From Elgaria multicarinata webbii (taxonomy: Eukaryota > Chordata > Lepidosauria > Squamata > Anguidae), in assembly GCF_023053635.1 (NCBI RefSeq), contig NC_086179.1, positions 3,734,001 through 3,798,000 of the forward strand: 64,000 nt of DNA, in the 5' to 3' direction. Of this stretch, positions 52,920 to 63,114 are shown in pieces. A model generated the notes under the pieces. That model worked only from the letters and a program-made list of their open reading frames with translations, did no database searches and was not told the origin of the DNA. Made by a program: the position numbers and the translations under genes. The stretch's first letter is position 1. Every line of letters starts with the position of its first letter.

Positions 52920-53002
52920 ACTGGTGGGAGGTAAACAGAAGGCAAGCTCCGCCCACAAGTGGGAAGCCACGCCCGATGAGCCGGCAGCAGGAGGAGACGG
53001 CG
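52920..53002 (+). other. SMKR1: SMKR1 candidate first exon (noncoding for SMKR1)
   Basis: Ends at a consensus donor gtgagt at 53003; an alternative donor gtgagt at 53075 lies 72 nt (a multiple of three) downstream. The 5' end is a guess below the X-boxes. Holds the ATG at 52976 of the upstream ORF described separately. Confidence 0.4.
52976..53002 (+). CDS. Candidate upstream ORF, first part (MSRQQEETA)
   Basis: ATG at 52976 opens nine codons to the donor at 53003 and joins in frame to the exon at 55278. The start context is weak (C at -3, A at +4). With the donor at 53075 the frame also stays open (33 codons, with a run of six Arg). I recognise no known protein; translation is unproven. Confidence 0.3.
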
Positions 53003-53218
53003 GTGAGTGGTGGTTGCTGCCGCCGCCGCCGCCGCCGCGCGATTCACTTTGCGCTGAAAAGAAAGGGTTGGCTGGTGAGTACGTCCCCGCGTGATTTGGC
53101 AACGCGTGTCGCTTGCGGAGCACGTGGGAATCAAGACTTCCGTGTCAAGGCTTTTTTAAAAAAAATATTTCCTTTCGTAATTTGGGATATTACAGGAGCA
53201 AATCAGGTCGCCACGGGA

Positions 53219-53278
53219 TAATAATAATAATAACAATAATAATAATATATTTGTTTCTTACCCGCCTCTCCCTTTGGA
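53219..53278 (-). mobile_element. L2-like LINE 3' tail
   Basis: (AAT)n, atttgtttcttacccgcctc, tccctttgg. Confidence 0.6.
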
Positions 53279-53992
53279 TCGATGCATTGGCAGATCTTGT
53301 TAAGGTTCCTAGAGATGTCGGACCTGGCCACGGTGACACATGCCTTAGTTACATCCTAACTGGATTACTGTAACGCGCTCTACGTGGGGCTGCCTTTGAA
53401 GACTGTTCGGAAACTCCAGCTGGTTCAAAGAGCTGCAGCCAGATTGTTGACCGGGGCTGGTTACAGGGAGCAGACAACTCCCCTGTTAAAACAGCTTCCA
53501 GTCTGTTTCCGGGCACAATTCAAAGTACTGGTTATGACCTAAAAAGCCCTATATGGCTCAGGTCCAGGTTATCTGAAAGACCATATTCTCCCTTATGAGC
53601 CTGCCCATGCTTTCAGATGTTCAGGGGAAGCCCTTCTCTCAGTCCGGCCACCTGGTGCGAACGCAGGGCCTTCTGGGTGGCTGCTCCAGGGCTCTGGAAC
53701 TCTCTTCCCAGGGAAACTAGACTGGCTCCCTCCTTGATGTGCTTTTGGAAGCAGGCATAAACTTCTTTGTTCCGGCAGGCCTTTGGTGAATAATCTGGGC
53801 CTTCGTTTAAAATTGTCGTGTATTTTAAATGTTTAATGTTCTAATATTAATATATTTAATATATTTTAACTCTTGTATATTTCTTTACATAGGTTTAAAA
53901 ATGTATATGTTTAAAATTTTGTAAGGCCGCCTTGAGGCCCAGTATTGGGCAAAAGGCAGATACAAATAATAAATAAATATAATAATAATAAT
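53279..53992 (+). mobile_element. L2-like LINE, about 0.7 kb, in SMKR1 intron 1
   Basis: Sense frame pieces LATVTHALVTS, LDYCNALYVGLPLKTVRKLQ, LVQRAAARLLTGAG, then a 3' end with aaggccgccttgaggcccag, ggcaaaaggcagatacaaat and (AATA)n. Frames interrupted. Confidence 0.85.
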
Positions 53993-53999
53993 GTAGCCA

Positions 54000-54239
54000 A
54001 CTGACCAGACCAGGCGGAGGGAAAGAAGCCAGCTTGCCCTGTGCCTCTGCCTTTAGCAGCAGCTTGATTTGCGTTAATGAGGGCAATAGATATATAAACA
54101 GAATCACACCCCCTCCCTCTGGCCCAAAGAACTGGTTCATAGCTTCCTGCTGCTCTTTGCTCTATTTGTGGGATTATGGGAGTTGTAGTCCACACATCAG
54201 AAGAACACCATGTTGTGGGGGAAGGCCGCTCTACCTGGA
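54000..54239. other. SMKR1 intron 1, unassigned; MITE scrap at about 54170-54210
   Basis: gggattatgggagttgtagt with ccacacatcag resembles an end of the palindromic hAT family. Confidence 0.4.
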
Positions 54240-54345
54240 CAGAGATAGCCTGACCTCAGTTATCCATGCTTTCCTAGCTTCCAGACTACTGTAACACATT
54301 CTACCTGGGGCTGCCTTTGAAGACTGAAACTGTGGCTAGGGCAGA
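54240..54345 (+). mobile_element. L2-like LINE internal fragment
   Basis: gcctgacctcagttatccat, ctacctggggctgcctttga: same coding segment as 53330-53405. Confidence 0.6.
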
Positions 54346-55029
54346 ACATGTCTCTTAGATTGCTAACTGAGACTGGCATTATGGCCTGTGATGTGCCAGT
54401 TGCCCTGGCTCCTTGTCCATTTCATTGTTCCAATCACTTTATAGGCATTTCTAGGACAGAGGTGTCTTTTTTTTTCCAGGCAGAGCTTTTGCTAAAGTAA
54501 GCCATTTCTTGAGGGTGGGGGATTGGATAAGTATGATCAAGGATAACATGGGGGGGTGACAAGCATTTTAAAAGGTATGTTGTTTGTGTCTTACAAATTG
54601 TTGGTCCCAACCAGAAGATCTCTGTGTCAAAGATTTCTGCATGTTTCAATGGGCAGTTAAGTATAATTCAGATTACTCAAGCAAGTAAGCCAAGTTGCTT
54701 GATATGAGAACACCCCACCCCCAAAACCATTCTGACTTTGCTGTTGCACAATTTTACATTGAGTGTGTCTGCACAATGATTATATGAGGGACTGGAAACA
54801 TTTGTGCCTTTCCTTTAATCTCGGCAGTCCTCAAGCGTGGGTGGAAGAGACTGGAGGGTCAGCGAGAGCTATACATCTTGCCCAGTTGTGTTCCAAGTTC
54901 CTGCTGTCAATGCAGAAGGGTCCCGGGAAGAAAAGATGCCTGCCTTTTCCAACCAGGAGGGCAGGCAGCCGCTGTTAACAGTTTACCAGGCATGCTAAGG
55001 TTAGATTAGCTGAGCTTTAATGCAATGCA
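54346..55029. other. SMKR1 intron 1, unassigned
   Basis: No repeat recognised. Confidence 0.4.
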
Positions 55030-55112
55030 AGCCCTTTTGAGACAAATCACCCAGAGAACTTTGGTTATTGGGCAGCTTAAAAGTACAGTAAATGAATAAA
55101 TACATTAAATAA
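55030..55112 (+). mobile_element. L2-like LINE 3' tail, worn
   Basis: aaatcacccagagaactttg, attgggcagcttaaaagtac. Confidence 0.6.
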
Positions 55113-55277
55113 AATATATAAATGAGTGAAGAGCAGCCACATCACTTTTATGCTGGGTGGATCCTGTGGCTGTTTGGAAGGTTTATTAAAATATCTGATT
55201 CCTGAAGTAATACTCTGATTACCCTATAATAAATGGACCTCATCACAGGTTTTTTTTGTGTGTGTTTTACATTGCAG

Positions 55278-55349
55278 GTACTTCCTTTGGAACTTTACAG
55301 AAAACTAACTGCCTTGCTTGGGGACTACATGCAATGGTCACCAATTTAG
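55278..55349 (+). CDS. Candidate upstream ORF, second part, ending TAG
   Basis: Reading on from either donor gives VLPLELYRKLTALLGDYMQW then SPI and TAG at 55347-55349. The stretch is protein-like and could form an amphipathic helix. It ends 20 nt before the SMKR1 ATG and is in a different frame, so ribosomes could reinitiate. It may equally be a chance ORF. Confidence 0.35.
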   Translation, partial: VLPLELYRKLTALLGDYMQWSPI

Positions 55350-55372
55350 TTCAGTAAACGGACAACGCTATG
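55278..55372 (+). CDS. SMKR1: SMKR1 exon 2 (5' UTR plus start codon)
   Basis: Acceptor tttacattgcag, donor gtaaggta. Its last three bases, 55370-55372, are ATG, so the initiator codon sits exactly at the junction and the next exon supplies G at +4. The base at -3 is G, a good Kozak context once spliced. An in-frame TAA at 55355-55357 closes the frame upstream, which fixes this ATG as the start. Only 55370-55372 is SMKR1 coding. Confidence 0.75.
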
Positions 55373-55454
55373 GTAAGGTAAAGATCCTCAGTTCTCAATG
55401 GCATACAAAACACAAAGGCAGTCGTGTTGGCCATAAGAAACATTGCAAAATTCA

Positions 55455-55473
55455 TATAGAATCATAGAATCAT

Positions 55474-55505
<32 letters not shown>

Positions 55506-56094
55506 TTTGTATCCCACCTTTTGCCTAATGCTGGGCCTCAAGGCGGCCTTACAAAGTTTAAAACATACATTGAGGGAAAAGAAAAAACCCATAAACGTTT
55601 AAACTACACAACAAAATTATAAGACATTAACATAGATGGAGGGCCAGATTAGAATCACAGAATCATGGAATAGCAGAGTTGGAAGGGGCCTACAAGGCCA
55701 TCGAGTCCAACCCCCTGCTCAATGCAGAAATCCACCCTAAAGCATCCCTGACAGATGGTTGTCCAGCTGCCTCTTGAAGGCCTCTAGTGTGGGAGAGCCC
55801 ACCACCTCCCTAGGTCACTGGTTCCATTGTTGTACTGCTCTAACAGTCAGGAAGTTTTTCCTGATGTCCAGCCGGAATCTGGCTTCCTGTAACTTGAGCC
55901 CGTTATTCTGTGTCCTGCACTCTGGGAGGATCGAGAAGAGATCCTGGCCCTCCTCTGTGTGACAACCTTTCAAGTCTTTGAAAAGTGCTATCATGTCTCC
56001 CCTCCATCTTCTCTTCTCCAGGCTAAACATGCCCGATTCTTTCAGTCTCTCCTCATAGGGTTTTGTTTCCAGACCCCTGATCATCTAGGTTGCC
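55455..56094 (-). mobile_element. CR1 LINE (subfamily A) with L2 tail inserted at its 3' end
   Basis: CR1 octamer tail tagaatcatagaatcat at 55457-55474, interrupted by an L2 tail, resumes at tagaatcacagaatcat (about 55650) and continues to ccctgatcatctaggttgc. Confidence 0.85.
55475..55649 (-). mobile_element. L2-like LINE 3' tail inside the CR1 tail
   Basis: (ATTT)n, gtatcccaccttttgcctaa, gggcctcaaggcggccttac; flanked by a tagaatcaYagaatcat repeat of about 17 bp, possibly a target duplication. Confidence 0.75.
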
Positions 56095-56861
56095 TGTATT
56101 AGTGTACTGCCCTTATTAGACCAATTCAAGTGATCATGAAAACAATGTGCAAGCTTTCAAGATCTCCAGATCTCTTCATCAGGCAAAGTGTTACAAAAAG
56201 TAGGTTGTTGCAGGATGAGGGTGGGGAATAGGAGGTCCGATGGACACTGAATCCCCAAACCACAAGATCACCTGGCAGAGCCCAATTTGAATACCTGAAA
56301 ACCCACCTCCTCTTTTTAAGGGCACAAACTTATGCATGTTTAGACAGAAAATAGTCATACAACTCCCAGCCTTCCCCTGCCAGCCATGCTCTGATTATGT
56401 ATATATCCTGACTACAGCATCCAGTCAGCTTTTTACCTCCTCCCCCACAAAGCCTGCTTTTTGTAACCTCTTGCCCAATGAAGTGATCTGGAGATCTCTA
56501 AAGCTTGCACATTTTAAAGTGATCTTTGTGCTGCCCTAATAAAGGTATTACACCATCTGGATTTCGAAGTTCTCAACCTGTGAAGGAGGCACTGTTAGTT
56601 GCTGCTGAGTCAGCAGAGAGTCAACAATTGTTCCCAAAGCCTTTTCAGACCGATCTGTCAATGTCTCTTAATTGATTCTGGATGTTCTTCATTATTCTCC
56701 GACCCCATCAGTAGCAGCTATTCCGGCTGCTTCCTGACACACTGCTGTTCAGTGACATTGGGAGTGGTGGAGCCAATATAGAACCTATTTTTCCTGGATC
56801 TTTTGCTCTCCATGAATGACCCTCTGATAAAGTGCCTCTTATCCCATCTCTTTCCCAGTGA
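56095..56861. other. SMKR1 intron 2, mostly unassigned
   Basis: DNA-transposon end-like sequence aacttatgcatgtttagaca at 56325-56345; otherwise nothing recognised. Confidence 0.4.
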
Positions 56862-57480
56862 TCATAGAATCATAGAATAGCAGAGTTGGAAGGGGCCTAC
56901 AAGGCCATCGAGTCCAACCCCCTGCTCAATGCAGGAATCCACCCTAAAGTATCCCCGACAGATGGCTGTCCAGCTGCCTCTTGAAGGCCTCTAGTGTGGG
57001 AGAGCCCACAACCTCCCTAGGTTACTGATTCCATTGTCGCACTGCTCTAAAAGTCAGGAAGTTTTTCCTGATGTCCAGCTGGAATCTGGCTTCCTTTAAC
57101 TTGAGCCCGTTACTCCGTGTCCTGCACTCTGGGAGGATCGAGAAGAGATCCTGGCCCTCCTCTGTGTGACAACCTTTTAAGTATTTGAAGAGTGCTCTCA
57201 TGTCTCCCCTCCATCTTCTCTTCTCCGGGCTAAACAAGCCCAGTTCTTTCAGTCTCTCTTCATAGGGCTTTGTTTCCAGACCCCTGATCATCCTGGTTGC
57301 CCTCCTCTGAACACGCTCCAGCTTGTCTGCGTCCTTCTTGAATTGTGGAGCCCAGAACTGGATGCAATACTCTAGATGAGGCCTAACCAGGGCTGAATAG
57401 AGAGGAACCAGTACCTCACGTGATTTGGAAGCTATACTTCTATTAATGCAGCCCAAAATAGCATTGGCCTTTCTTGCAGC
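56862..57480 (-). mobile_element. CR1 LINE (subfamily A), about 0.6 kb, one open frame
   Basis: Minus frame from 57456: [40 protein letters not shown], to AVRQWNQ; 3' end gatcatagaatcatagaata. Confidence 0.93.
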
Positions 57481-57913
57481 TTCTCTGTGAATGGGATGAG
57501 AGGGGTGCCACCAACTGTCTGCCTTCCCTAGGAAGAATGAGCCTGATGCATTGTTTTTCTTGCAACAAAGAGATCCTGTCTCTGTCTCTCTCTCTCACAC
57601 ACACTGCCCTGTTAGTACAGCTGGAGTACTTGGAGTAGAGAACTCTATATGTTGATGATGCAGTGTCATACTTAGTAATTAGGCAAGTCCCACCTTTTAG
57701 AGAGGAGGAAAAAATGTTGCTTTCCCCACTTCTTTCATGCTATTCATAATTTTCTAAATCTTTTATCATACACCCACCCACCCCCAATATGCTCAACTGC
57801 TTCATTCTTTCCTTGTAGTACAAAGTTATAGTAATTCTCTAACCTTTTGATAATGTGCTGGTTCCTTCCATTTTCAGCCGCAATTTTAAGTGCTGGTTTT
57901 AGCTGTTAAAGCT
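57481..57913. other. SMKR1 intron 2, unassigned
   Basis: No repeat or coding signal recognised. Confidence 0.4.
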
Positions 57914-58165
57914 CTTTAAGGGTTTGGGACCAGCTTGCTGGAAAGATCACTTCCCTCCCATATATACCTATCCAAATCTTAAGATCCTTTTCAAAGGCTC
58001 TGTGCCATATGCCCCATCAAGTGGGGTGCATCAGGCGGGCTACTACGGACAGGGCCTTCTCAGTGGTAGCACTCTGGCTATGGGGAATAGCCTCTGCAGA
58101 GAGGCTTGCCCCACCTGGCACCTTCTTATCATCTTTCTGACACACTAGGTAAAAACCTTTCATTC
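57914..58165 (+). mobile_element. L2-like LINE C-terminal fragment
   Basis: gggaccagcttgctggaaag, cagggccttctcagtggtag, caccttcttatcatctttct. Confidence 0.65.
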
Positions 58166-58218
58166 ACCAAGAACTTTAGGAAAGCAATGCTATGGCTCCT
58201 AGACAGCATCCGGAGAGC

Positions 58219-58650
58219 TGTTGCAAAAATATGCTGGTTTTCCTTTCAAGTACAACCCAATATCCAATTTTGGTACACTTGAGAAAGATCACAGACGAAG
58301 CATTGGGCTAACAGAGTTTATTCTCGAGAATAAGGTGACCTCTTGGCGCTTCCGCTGTAAAATCAGGATTACACTGCACTGGGGCAAGACAATAGCTTAT
58401 ATACCTCCAGGTGTTTCACGTCGTTAGCTCACATCCCATTGGTCCACATCACCCGTTGCGTCACTCAAGCCTGGACAGAACACCTCCATGCAGTGGTCAG
58501 AGGGAGAATTGCAGCTGAAACTAGCTGGCCATCGCCATTGCCATGTGCTCCCAGGTGTGCTTTGCGCCTGTAGCCCCTCCCCTATTGGTGATGTGGCTAG
58601 GGGGCAGTCCTAAGGACTTGGCTGGGTTTGACTGGTGTGGTGTTAAATTG
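58219..58650 (-). mobile_element. Solo LTR fossil, minus strand
   Basis: Read on minus: CCAAT-type boxes, a TATA-like gtatataagc at about 58396, and AATAAACTCTGTTAGC at about 58312-58327 in the order U3-R-U5. Ends near tgttgcaaaaat at the + left; right end approximate. No internal region beside it. Family not assigned (ERV-like). Confidence 0.5.
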
Positions 58651-58652
58651 CA

Positions 58653-58790
58653 CCTATTTATTTATTTATTTATTTATTACATTTCTATACTGCCCAATAG
58701 CCGGAGCTCTCTGGGTGGTTCACAAAAATTAAAAACATTCAAAGTATAAAACAACAGTATAAAACCATAATATAAATGGTTAACACCATT
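58653..58790 (-). mobile_element. L2-like LINE 3' tail
   Basis: (ATTT)n, ctatactgcccaatagccgg, ctctctgggtggttcac. Confidence 0.8.
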
Positions 58791-59201
58791 AAGCAATGTT
58801 TACCTGACGTTAGGTGGCGCTAGAGCTGTGGGAGGAAAAACAGAGTTTTTCAACAAAGGGACAGGCGGGGGTGGAAATGGACATATTGGGGGTTCACTCC
58901 AGGTGAATTTACACAACAGTGCCATGGGATAATTTGGATTTCTAGATCCAAGGTCTCAGAGGCAGCTCCGCTTCCCCTCCCCCCACGCACCCCCCCACCA
59001 AAAAGGAAAAAAGGGGAACCCTTTCTGCACTGCCTCTCATATTGATCTCTGTTACATTTCAGCCTCTGTGTCACCCCACTTTGTCGTTATCTTTCCGTAC
59101 CAATCTGCTTGGCCTAAGCCCCTGGTGTCATAGCTAGTCGCCTGCTTCTGCCCTGCACTCAGGAACTAACTTTTCCGCTCTGCTCTTTCTTTTTCTTTCA
59201 G
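58791..59201. other. SMKR1 intron 2 end, unassigned
   Basis: Contains a C-rich run at about 58975-58998 and the polypyrimidine tract of the coding exon. Confidence 0.4.
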
Positions 59202-59405
59202 GGAGGCAAAGGAAAGGGTAAAGGCAAGGGCAAGGGCAAAGGCAAAGGCAAGAAATCCAAGAAGGCCGTGCCTGAGGTGGACATCCTGAGCCCGGCTGCC
59301 ATGCTCAACGTCTACTACATAGCCCACAATGCCGCCGCCTGCTTGGAGTACCGCGGTTTCCCGTGGCCAGACTCTCCGAAAAAGAAAGGGAAGAAACGGA
59401 AGTAG
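59202..59405 (+). CDS. SMKR1: SMKR1 main coding exon, small lysine-rich protein 1
   Basis: Acceptor ctttttctttcag, stop TAG at 59403-59405; 204 nt. With the ATG of the previous exon it gives 68 residues: a Gly-Lys dipeptide repeat (residues about 2-18), a [20 protein letters not shown] core, [19 protein letters not shown], and a basic tail [10 protein letters not shown]. Human SMKR1 has the same layout with [20 protein letters not shown]. The biochemical role of SMKR1 is not established to my knowledge; the lysine-rich ends suggest binding to acidic partners or the nucleus, which is inference. Its position just after STRIP2 supports orthology. Confidence 0.93.
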   Translation, partial: GGKGKGKGKGKGKGKGKKSKKAVPEVDILSPAAMLNVYYIAHNAAACLEYRGFPWPDSPKKKGKKRK

Positions 59406-62169
59406 GAAGCCAGTGGAGGGAAGGCCTTGGCTTCAGGGAGAGGTTCACAGCCCCTGAATCGGGGAGGACTTTTGTTGGGGACTGAAAACAAAAGAAAACT
59501 ACTTGGGTTTCTCACTTGGCCATAATCACTGTTACGGCAGGATGAAGAAGCGTTCGCTTCCGACGACATTAAGGAAGTAAACGTTGTTGCTTTGAGATGC
59601 CTACCGCGGCACTGCAGTGTGTGCCTCGTCGTTGCTACAGGAAGTAACCCACAGAATCCTCCACACTGGTTTTTGATCATGTATGCTGGGGTGGGGTGGG
59701 CATGAGCTTTGTGTTAATTGTTGGTGCTGCTTGGAGGGGCAGGTACATTCCTTGTGAAAGCTGCAGTGCTGGTATGACTCCGTGATTGAAACCAAGCCAC
59801 AACTGCATCTCAGGGGCCTTTAGGGATCCAAGAATGGGCTGAGCGTAAAGACAGTTTAAGCCTCTGCCTGGGGCAACACAGTTCAGCCAGCAGACACCAT
59901 GCTGGAAGTGGTCAGTCTGTCACTGAGGTTCCCAGGGGATTCTGGGGCATGGTGTCCTTTCACATGGGAACACCCTTAGTTCGATCCCAGTGAGGAGGCA
60001 GTCATTAACATTTCGCCCTAAATAGGATCCTGTTTAGCTGAATGGGTATAAATCTGCTATCATTAATATTTCTAAGAATCTCAAACGTGCGTCCTGTGAC
60101 TGGTAGAGAAAGAACTTCTATGTGGCACGCTCAATGGAGGAAAACAGTTAAAATGCCCAGGACCTGTATATATGTCTCTCTGAGAGGCGGAGGATTAGAT
60201 GTTGGAAGGCGAATTTATACATAGAAGGAGCGTATGCTAGTTCAGAGGGCAGCCAGGTAGGCTCAGGTGCACTTGTCTTTTGTCAGCAGGCTTGGTCTCG
60301 CTGCCTAAACAAATTGCCAAAGGTTCAGTCCTGAAAATCTCTCCCAAGGAGAGAAGGATTTGCCACCCATCCGAGCTGCAGGGGGAACATGTGCCATGTA
60401 GTCTGCAGGGGAATGGAGCAGGGCTGGGGGAGAGGAATTGTGCCATGCTGGAAACACAGTAAATGCCAGGAGACGCCTCTCAGTCCTTCCAAAAGCTCAT
60501 CCAGGCCTGCCAAAAGAGCCTTTCCCTTCTCTTGCACAAGTCTAGCTTTGGAGGCCTGGTTTATCCTAGAGCAGACACTATCCCTACAGCTGAACTGTAC
60601 TGATAAAAGTTTGTCGCAGGAAGGCAAGGAAATTGGAGGCTGATAGTGAGAGAGGGCCCTGCCTAGCCTTCTGGCCCCCTCCCTTTCTGGAAGGAACAGA
60701 TGTTGCTGTTTCTGAAGTGGTTCCTGCTTTCCTGAAGCATGCTATAATGCAGGGGTGGGCAACATCTAGGGGCTAATTCTCCCCCCCCCCCAAATCCGGA
60801 GCCAGCCCCCACTACATCACAGAATCCTTCTGCAAAACTCCCCACAAGTTCATTATAAAACTGAGTCTGTGCCTAGTTTTAAAGCAAAATCATGCATCTG
60901 GGAGGTTTCTGGGAGTGCATTTTTTTCTAAAACCAGTTGCATGATTCCCACATGCCTTGTTTTATAGTGAAATCTTGTTTGTTGGGGGGGGGGGAAGTGT
61001 TTGCTGCCACCACAGCAAATTTGATGGGGGATGCACAGGTGTGTGTGTGGGCAATATGGTCCATGCGTTACCTACCTCTACTCTAATGGATGTTAAGTAG
61101 ATCTATACTTTCAGATTTGCCCTTCCCATCTTTTTGACGATTTTTATTTTTTTAACCATCTATATCGACTTTATAGTGTGGCCTTCTATAAACAATGCAT
61201 GCCAGGCTTCAGGAAAGATCCGAGTACCTTTTGTTGCCAAGCTGGAAATGGACGGAACTCACATACAGGGAGCCGCAAATACATTGGATGTGTTTTCATT
61301 TTCATTGCTGCTATTTGATACTCTGATCCAAGAAGGTTGGTTTTTGAGAGACTTATCTATTTAAGGCTGAGGAAATGCATGCCTCCAGACTTACCTGTTT
61401 CTTCACTAAATTGCTACCAAGAGATAAAATATAACCTATGTTTTCCAGTCCAGACTCAGGCATGGAAAAGACAATAGATGTGTTAATAGCTTCCCTATGA
61501 GCACATCCAGGCTGGAAAAGACCGTTCACATGTTGCCCAGCATGTAATTATGTGCCCCATTGAAATCAATGGAGTTTATGCATGCTGAACTCAGTACTGG
61601 ATTGTGGCCATGATGTCCCACGTGCTTCCCCCCCCCGCCAACTCCCAGTTCCATCCCTGTGTCTGCATGCAAAGAAGTCTGTAATTAAGTGCGTCTCCAG
61701 GTCTGTATGGAACTATTCTTTATGTATTGTGACTTATCCACAAGAAGTTTTGAATTTTTAAGCCAATGTCTAGTTTCTGTTAACGATTTGGAATTATGTA
61801 TTATAACAGTTGTTTTCATGGTTTAAAAGTATGTTCAATGAAAGCCTCTGTGTTCTGCCGCATATCCCGGGTTATGAGCTATCCTTCATCGGTAGCTTGA
61901 GTGAGGAAACTGGGAAAACGTGAAAATGCACTTTTTCCAATAGGAAAATAGAAGTCCTCTCTTCTTGATCATTGACGTTTTTTGGTGATACCCAGAGGGG
62001 GTTATACTGGCATGCAACACAAAATTTAACAAAACGAGCCAGCAACAAGCACCATACCAGAGAAGATGGGGAAGCAAACTGGATCATGGCAAGACCATGG
62101 AGAGACAGGCCACTTAGGGATGGTCAGACATGGAAAGGGGTTGATTTCTAGACACAGCCTATAATAGCC
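59406..62169 (+). other. SMKR1 3' UTR and flank, mostly unique
   Basis: No repeat family dominates; a short hAT-type remnant (gcaggggtgggcaac) lies at about 60750-60800. No AATAAA is seen until 62992-62997, so either the UTR is long or a variant signal is used. No credible coding exon on either strand. Confidence 0.4.
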
Positions 62170-62280
62170 TTTACTAACCTGGCATCCTCCAGATGTGTTG
62201 GACTACAACCCCAGCTGGTTGCGAGATGCTGGGAATTGTAGTCCAACACATCTAGAGGGCATCAGGTTGAGAAAAGCTGG
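62170..62280. mobile_element. Palindromic hAT-type MITE, diverged
   Basis: cagatgtgttggactacaac and gtagtccaacacatctagag form the arms; shares the cagatgtgttggact core with family A. Confidence 0.75.
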
Positions 62281-63021
62281 CCCTATAAACCTGTCAGACC
62301 AAGAGATACATGGAGCGTTTCTAAAGTCTTTCCTTCCCCGTGGAGATTTGGTCTAGCGGAGTAAAGTGAACCACTTCTTGCCATTCTGCAGAAGTGAGCT
62401 CATGTTTTTCTTCATGTGGGGCAGACTGCACTCCCCACTTAAAGCCGAAAGGGAAACATAATCTCCTACTAAAGAGCGTCACTGAGCTCTGGAGAAAGCT
62501 GGACTTGCACTGCCTGTCGCTGACGTATCAGGCTGTGTCCACAATGAATTCCTCTGCTGAGCAAATTAGCCTCCTTCGAGTTTGGGACAAAGAGGGAAAA
62601 CCAACCAACGTGACTCTCCTGCTGATGTATTTATTTCCTTTTCTTTGTTTATAGGCTCGCCCTGCCTCCCCGCTCCCTGAAATCCTGTAAAGGCCATGTC
62701 CCTCTCCGTCCTCCCCTATCTATGTCCTACTAATAGTTTTCTCTGCACAGGCCAAAAATGGCAGGCTCATCAAGGGTTGTAATCTGCAAGCCATTAGCTC
62801 TGCAATTGCCCCAAAGCAATGAGTTTTTAGGTGTAAGGCTCTGCCTGGAGCAGGCATTGTCATTATTCTTAATCCCATTTCCAAACTGTGAAATGGAAAA
62901 CATAAAACTCAATAGGGAAGTTGATGGGATTATTTGTTAACTTGTTTGATTTCCAAAACTTAGTCTTTTCCTTGTAGAAATATTTGGAGGTAATAAAATT
63001 TCATTTGAGACCAAGCTCTAA
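62281..63021. other. Intergenic, unassigned
   Basis: No gene or repeat recognised apart from the poly(A)-like AATAAA at 62992. Confidence 0.4.
62992..62997 (+). terminator. Poly(A) signal candidate, distal for SMKR1
   Basis: AATAAA, the first after the SMKR1 stop, 3.6 kb away; use by SMKR1 is speculative. Confidence 0.2.
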
Positions 63022-63114
63022 AGCAGTGTTCCCCAACCTGGAGCCCTCTAGATGTGGCTATGTTGGCGGGAGTTGCAGTCTAACACATCTGGAGGGCACA
63101 TTGGGGAAGGCAAT
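63022..63114. mobile_element. Palindromic hAT-type MITE, diverged
   Basis: Begins cagtgttccccaacctgg after ctctaaag; right arm taacacatctggagggcaca, ttggggaaggc. The right duplication is not visible. Confidence 0.65.

Larger units (their letters stand above)
52700..53110 (+). promoter_or_regulatory. SMKR1: GC- and CpG-rich promoter region of SMKR1
   Basis: After AT-rich intergenic DNA the sequence becomes GC-rich with many CG dinucleotides and a (CCG)n run at about 53021-53038. It contains two RFX-type X-boxes (52866-52878 and 52903-52916) and two strong splice donors (53003 and 53075). It lies upstream of the SMKR1 coding exons and is the only CpG-rich, repeat-poor stretch in the intergenic space. 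The transcription start is not defined by sequence alone. Confidence 0.6.

Noticed and set aside
59315-59680. Minus-strand 121-codon ORF over SMKR1
   Set aside because: Antisense to the SMKR1 coding exon; no motif or splice context.
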